Shown piece after piece: positions 5,817-8,286 of a DNA stretch of 8,286 nt. The DNA is taken from assembly GCA_017860765.1 (NCBI GenBank), contig JAGDMY010000096.1, forward strand, positions 1-8,286. The letters are read 5' to 3'. The translations under genes were made by a program, and so were the position numbers. The first letter of the stretch is position 1. Each line of letters begins with the position of its first letter. Under the pieces are notes generated by a model that was not told the origin of the DNA, searched no databases, and was given only the letters and a program-made list of their open reading frames with translations. This DNA is from Chloroflexota bacterium. GTDB taxonomy: Bacteria > Chloroflexota > Dehalococcoidia > Dehalococcoidales > UBA3254.

Positions 5817-5860
5817 AATTTATACATTAGGTACAATAGGGTGATCAGGAGGTAAGACTT

Positions 5861-6076
5861 ATGGCACACGGTCCGGCAACAGAATGGAAAAAGGAAAAAT
5901 CAGAAGGTTTTAAGACCAGGCTGGGGCTCATCATGTTTGCCATCTACGTTCCCATCTATCTCGGATTTGTTTTCTACTGCGTTTTCGATCCGCAGGGAGT
6001 CGGGCATTCAGGCTCTGGTCTACAACGCGATCTGTTCTCGAAGGGAAAAAGGGGACCAGACCGCTGGAGGGGTTAA
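5861..6076 (+). CDS. DUF485-type symporter small subunit, truncated by a frame-disrupting deletion
   Basis: Members of this family (YjcH-like, DUF485) are about 100 aa with two membrane helices and are normally encoded just before an ActP-type symporter. This frame gives 71 residues. The start MAHGPATEWKKEKSEGFKTR (1-20) and the first helix GLIMFAIYVPIYLGFVFYCV (22-41) look typical of the family, up to FDPQGVG (42-48). After that the sequence becomes GHSGSGLQRDLFSKGKRGPD, which is polar, basic and unlike the family: the second helix is absent. The next frame over the same DNA encodes the expected family end (see 6006-6092). The start is supported by AGGAGG (5847-5852) 8 bases upstream, so a 71-residue one-helix product is probably still made, but its function is doubtful. 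A sequencing or assembly fault is possible. A fully different native family is less likely because the next-frame end matches so well. Confidence 0.7.
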   Translation: MAHGPATEWKKEKSEGFKTRLGLIMFAIYVPIYLGFVFYCVFDPQGVGHSGSGLQRDLFSKGKRGPDRWRG

Positions 6077-6092
6077 AGGAGGGGCCAGGTAA
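6006..6092 (+). pseudogene. Out-of-frame C-terminal remnant of the DUF485 subunit
   Basis: In the frame shifted by one relative to the 5861 start, the DNA reads IQALVYNAICSRREKGDQTA and onward to a TAA at 6090-6092. ALVYNAICSRRE closely resembles the (A/G)LIYNxxCxRxE end that I recall for DUF485 symporter subunits. The TAA overlaps the symporter ATG (TAATG, 6090-6094), a typical coupled junction, whereas the stop now used (6074-6076) lies 15 bases short of it. This supports an ancestral gene running from 5861 to 6092 that lost part of its middle. Compared with family members as I recall them, about 22 residues are missing around the second helix; the phase change requires a net loss of 2 modulo 3 (for example 65 or 68 bases). 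Confidence 0.6.
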
Positions 6093-8056
6093 TGAACTAC
6101 AAAGCTGAACCCTTAGCTATTGCGATATTTGTTTGTTTTGTGGCGCTGGTCCTTTTTCTGTCCTGGTTTTTTTCGCGCCGGGCCAAATCCGCGGCAGGCT
6201 ACTATGCCGCCGGCGGGAAGATCCATTGGGGCGTAAACGGCATAGCCTTTGCCGGTGACTACCTTTCGGCCGCGTCGTTCCTGGGTATCGCCGGAATGAT
6301 AGCGGTCGCCGGATTCGATGGATTTCTCTACTCAATCGGCTATCTGGCGGGTTGGATGGTAGCCTTATTCGTGGTGGCCGAGCCCTTAAAAAGGCTGGGT
6401 AAATACACTTTTGCAGATGCCATTAATGCCAAATTCAAGTCCCGGGGGGTGGTCATGGCGGCGGCCATAAGCACCCTGATAGTCTCCCTGTTCTACCTCA
6501 TACCACAAATGGTCGGCGCCGGATCGCTGGTCACTCCTTTGCTGGGTTTGCCTTTTGAAGCCGGTGTCGCCATAGTTGGCTTTATAGTAATCATCATTGT
6601 AGCGACCGCTGGTATGACCTCCACCACCTGGGTACAGTTTATCAAAGGCGGCCTGCTGGTGATATTCTCACTGGTTGTAGTGGGGATGGTGCTGGTGAGG
6701 GGCATCTCGACTTCACCTGATACGGGAGAAAAGCTCTATCACGACTTCGTAACCCTGAAGGTTACCAACATCGGGACTGATACCGTCACCCTACAAGACC
6801 CTTCCTATAAGGTTGTCAAGGAATACCAGGCCGGGTCAAATACGTTCGTGAAGCTCTCGAAAGATAATCTAGAGACCTTCTGGAAGCTCAATACAGCCAA
6901 CAGTACACTGGAAGAAGCGGAATCTATAGCGCAACCGGCCAGTGGCCCGGCTCTTTATAACGGCGCTCCCAAAGTCGATGGCAAGTTTTATCTGGTGGGC
7001 AACTTGAGCCAGATCGCCGGTCAAACCCAGGTTCAAACGGGAGGGGTGGACCCCTTTACCTTCATCGAAAATATTAAAGAGGGTACGGTGGTCCGCTGGG
7101 GCAAGCAGGTCATTACAGATGGAACCAGCCACGTTACTGTTTATTATCAAATTCCGACGCCCGGGAGCGCTTTCCTCAGTCCCGGCTTGAAGTATAAAAT
7201 TGACCCGACCAAGGGTGCTACCCCGCTGGACAGGACCAATTTTATCTCCTTGATGATTGCCCTGTTCCTGGGCACCGCGGCCCTGCCGCATATCCTGATC
7301 CGCTATTATACGGTCCCTACGCCGGCCTATGCCCGGAAATCCACTATTGTAGCCGTGGCAGCGATCGGTGTCTTTTACATCCTGACTCTCTATCTGGGCC
7401 TGGGGGCTTCGTCAGGAGGATGGCTGGATATTACCAATGAAAATATGTCGGCGCCTTTGCTGGCCAGGTCTTTTGGCCTGGGTATTTTCGCCATCATCTC
7501 AGCAGTGGCCTTCTCCACTATTCTGGGCACGGTCAGTGGCCTGATAGTGGCTGCCTCAGGGGCGGTAGCCAACGACGTGATGCATAAATTCATGAAGATG
7601 CAGATGAGCGATAATGCTATGGTCTTTGCCGGGAGAATGACAGCCATAGGAGTAGGCATAGTCGCCATGGCGTTGGGCGTGCTTTTCAAGAGCATGAATG
7701 TTTCGTTCCTGGTGGGTTGGGCGTTCGCGATCGCGGCTTCGGCCAACCTGCCTGCCATATTCGGCATCATCTTCTGGAAGAGAACTACTTCTAAGGGGGT
7801 AATTTCCTCAATTCTGGCCGGACTGGTATCGGCCATCATCCTGATTTTCCTGTCCCAGGACACCTTCGCGAATGTCTACAATCTGCCTAACGTTGTCGCG
7901 CCTAACCCCATCAGTCAACCGGCTATTATTTCGGTCCCGGTGAGCTTTATTACACTGGTAGTTGTGTCTCTGCTAACACAGCCGGGCAAGGTGACCGTCG
8001 CAGAACCCGAGCCGACAATGAAGACAGCCAATGGCAAAGTGCTGGATTCCCATTAG
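6092..8056 (+). CDS. Sodium:solute symporter, ActP-like (SSS family), with long hydrophilic loop
   Basis: A 654-residue inner-membrane transporter of the sodium:solute symporter family, most like the cation/acetate permease ActP (about 550 aa). It probably imports a short monocarboxylate with Na+. Hydrophobic segments lie near 7-27, 48-74, 77-97, 119-141, 153-175, 185-203, then 384-404, 417-438, 455-490, 513-532, 536-562, 568-587 and 609-629. Family marks are GYYAAGGKIHWGVNGIAFAG (36-55), GTAALPHILIRYYTV (394-408, ActP GTAGLPHILMRFFTV) and ISAVAFSTILGTVSGL (469-484), where S475/T476 fit the Na+-site serine/threonine pair. The loop 204-383 is about 180 residues against roughly 50 in ActP, rich in Thr/Gly/Val beta-like sequence and without cysteines. 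The ATG at 6092 overlaps the old DUF485 stop and has AGGAGG (6077-6082) 9 bases upstream. A Usp gene follows after 35 bases. The substrate cannot be fixed from sequence. Confidence 0.9.
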   Translation: MNYKAEPLAIAIFVCFVALVLFLSWFFSRRAKSAAGYYAAGGKIHWGVNGIAFAGDYLSAASFLGIAGMIAVAGFDGFLYSIGYLAGWMVALFVVAEPLKRLGKYTFADAINAKFKSRGVVMAAAISTLIVSLFYLIPQMVGAGSLVTPLLGLPFEAGVAIVGFIVIIIVATAGMTSTTWVQFIKGGLLVIFSLVVVGMVLVRGISTSPDTGEKLYHDFVTLKVTNIGTDTVTLQDPSYKVVKEYQAGSNTFVKLSKDNLETFWKLNTANSTLEEAESIAQPASGPALYNGAPKVDGKFYLVGNLSQIAGQTQVQTGGVDPFTFIENIKEGTVVRWGKQVITDGTSHVTVYYQIPTPGSAFLSPGLKYKIDPTKGATPLDRTNFISLMIALFLGTAALPHILIRYYTVPTPAYARKSTIVAVAAIGVFYILTLYLGLGASSGGWLDITNENMSAPLLARSFGLGIFAIISAVAFSTILGTVSGLIVAASGAVANDVMHKFMKMQMSDNAMVFAGRMTAIGVGIVAMALGVLFKSMNVSFLVGWAFAIAASANLPAIFGIIFWKRTTSKGVISSILAGLVSAIILIFLSQDTFANVYNLPNVVAPNPISQPAIISVPVSFITLVVVSLLTQPGKVTVAEPEPTMKTANGKVLDSH

Positions 8057-8091
8057 AGGGGAAGTCGAGGAATCTGGATAAGGAGACTTAA

Positions 8092-8286
8092 ATGTACGAG
8101 AGAATTCTGGTACCTCTGGATGGCTCCAGTGTGGGGGAGGCGGCCCTCCCTGACGTCGAGAACATGGTCCTCAAAATGGGAGCGTGCGCCCAGGTTGAGG
8201 TGACCCTCCTGCAGGTGATTTCAGAGATGACCTATGATTTTTTAACTGAAGCTGATGCAGCGCAGCTTCCCTATAACGAGACCGAC
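8092..8286 (+). CDS. Universal stress protein, N-terminal 65 residues (continues beyond window)
   Basis: The frame from ATG 8092 stays open to the window edge and begins MYERILVPLDGSSVGEAALP, the standard first strand, Asp loop and helix of a UspA domain. VTLLQVISE (about residues 38-46) forms the second strand. The nucleotide-binding G-x9-GS motif would lie further downstream and is not visible. AAGGAG (8080-8085) is 6 bases from the start, and the symporter stop is only 35 bases upstream with no terminator between, so it is probably the third gene of the symporter operon. Pairing of Usp proteins with transporters is well known and often suggests nucleotide-linked control of uptake. It is a different gene from the tandem Usp at 3829-4782, and whether it has one or two domains cannot be told. 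Confidence 0.88.
   Translation, partial: MYERILVPLDGSSVGEAALPDVENMVLKMGACAQVEVTLLQVISEMTYDFLTEADAAQLPYNETD

Larger units (their letters stand above)
5561..5860 (+). promoter_or_regulatory. Long 5' leader of the symporter operon with several potential RNA structures
   Basis: This gene-free stretch runs from the predicted start to the first start codon. It holds, in order: a near-perfect 22-base palindrome (5596-5617), two adjacent stable hairpins (5692-5703 and 5706-5721), a segment 5718-5728 able to pair with 5776-5785, a weak stem before six T's (5798-5816), and AGGAGG (5847-5852) 8 bases from the ATG at 5861. It matches no riboswitch consensus that I know (cyclic-di-GMP, guanidine, ydaO and THF types considered). 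A 54-codon reading frame at 5586-5750 lacks a ribosome binding site and is probably not a gene. Confidence 0.4.

Noticed and set aside
5832..5837. TACAAT just before the DUF485 ribosome binding site as a promoter -10
   Set aside because: Sequence at -35 distance is AGTTTT or GAGTTT and there is no TGn extension. The TTGACA/TATCAT pair at 5526-5554 is far better.
5561..5860. Match to a known riboswitch class
   Set aside because: Compared by eye with cyclic-di-GMP, ydaO, guanidine-II, THF and TPP consensus features; the conserved cores are not present.

Overview
The window (8,286 bases, moderately GC-rich genes with AT-rich spacers) looks like a bacterial chromosome segment. The protein styles resemble anaerobic Chloroflexota, perhaps Dehalococcoidia: the HisC, the DHPS with an NDQWG/MSNQRD middle, a short FMN-barrel protein ending in NFAPKAYIEL, and the many Usp proteins. 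This placement comes from remembered family resemblance, not from a search. No mobile element, tRNA, rRNA or CRISPR array was seen.

Layout. (1) 1-731, minus: the N-terminal 243 residues of histidinol-phosphate aminotransferase (hisC), running off the left edge. (2) 732-866: a divergent spacer with one promoter-like element each way, both with an extended -10 of the form TGnTAGAAT. (3) 867-3351, plus: a tight three-gene unit of dihydropteroate synthase (folP), an M29 metallo-aminopeptidase, and a small PCC/DUF296 protein whose start overlaps the aminopeptidase stop (ATGA). (4) 3439-3792, plus: a small one-pass membrane protein of unknown function behind its own good promoter. (5) 3829-4782, minus: a tandem-domain universal stress protein, convergent with the previous gene. 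(6) 4961-5374, minus: a pyridoxamine-5'-phosphate-oxidase-like FMN split-barrel protein with a near-consensus promoter. (7) 5375-5860: a 486-base gene-free regulatory region. (8) 5861-8286, plus: a probable operon of a DUF485-type symporter small subunit, a large sodium:solute symporter of the ActP type (654 aa), and the start of another Usp protein that runs off the right edge.

The parts most worth a second look are in (7) and (8). The spacer holds a consensus-like sigma-70 promoter (TTGACA, 17 bases, TATCAT) whose -10 is covered by an 8+8+8 dyad. Further palindromes lie upstream and downstream of it. The promoter would give a leader of about 300 nt containing stable hairpins and a possible competing long-range helix. 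The DUF485 gene appears damaged: its second membrane helix is missing, and the expected C-terminal end (ALVYNAICSRRE) lies in another frame, ending in a TAATG junction with the symporter. The symporter itself carries an unusually long (about 180 aa) beta-rich hydrophilic loop between two membrane segments.

The window shows ordinary biosynthesis (histidine, folate), peptide turnover, and stress and uptake genes. I do not see a new defence or mobile system. The candidate novelty is regulatory (leader and operators) and structural (symporter loop, broken partner subunit).
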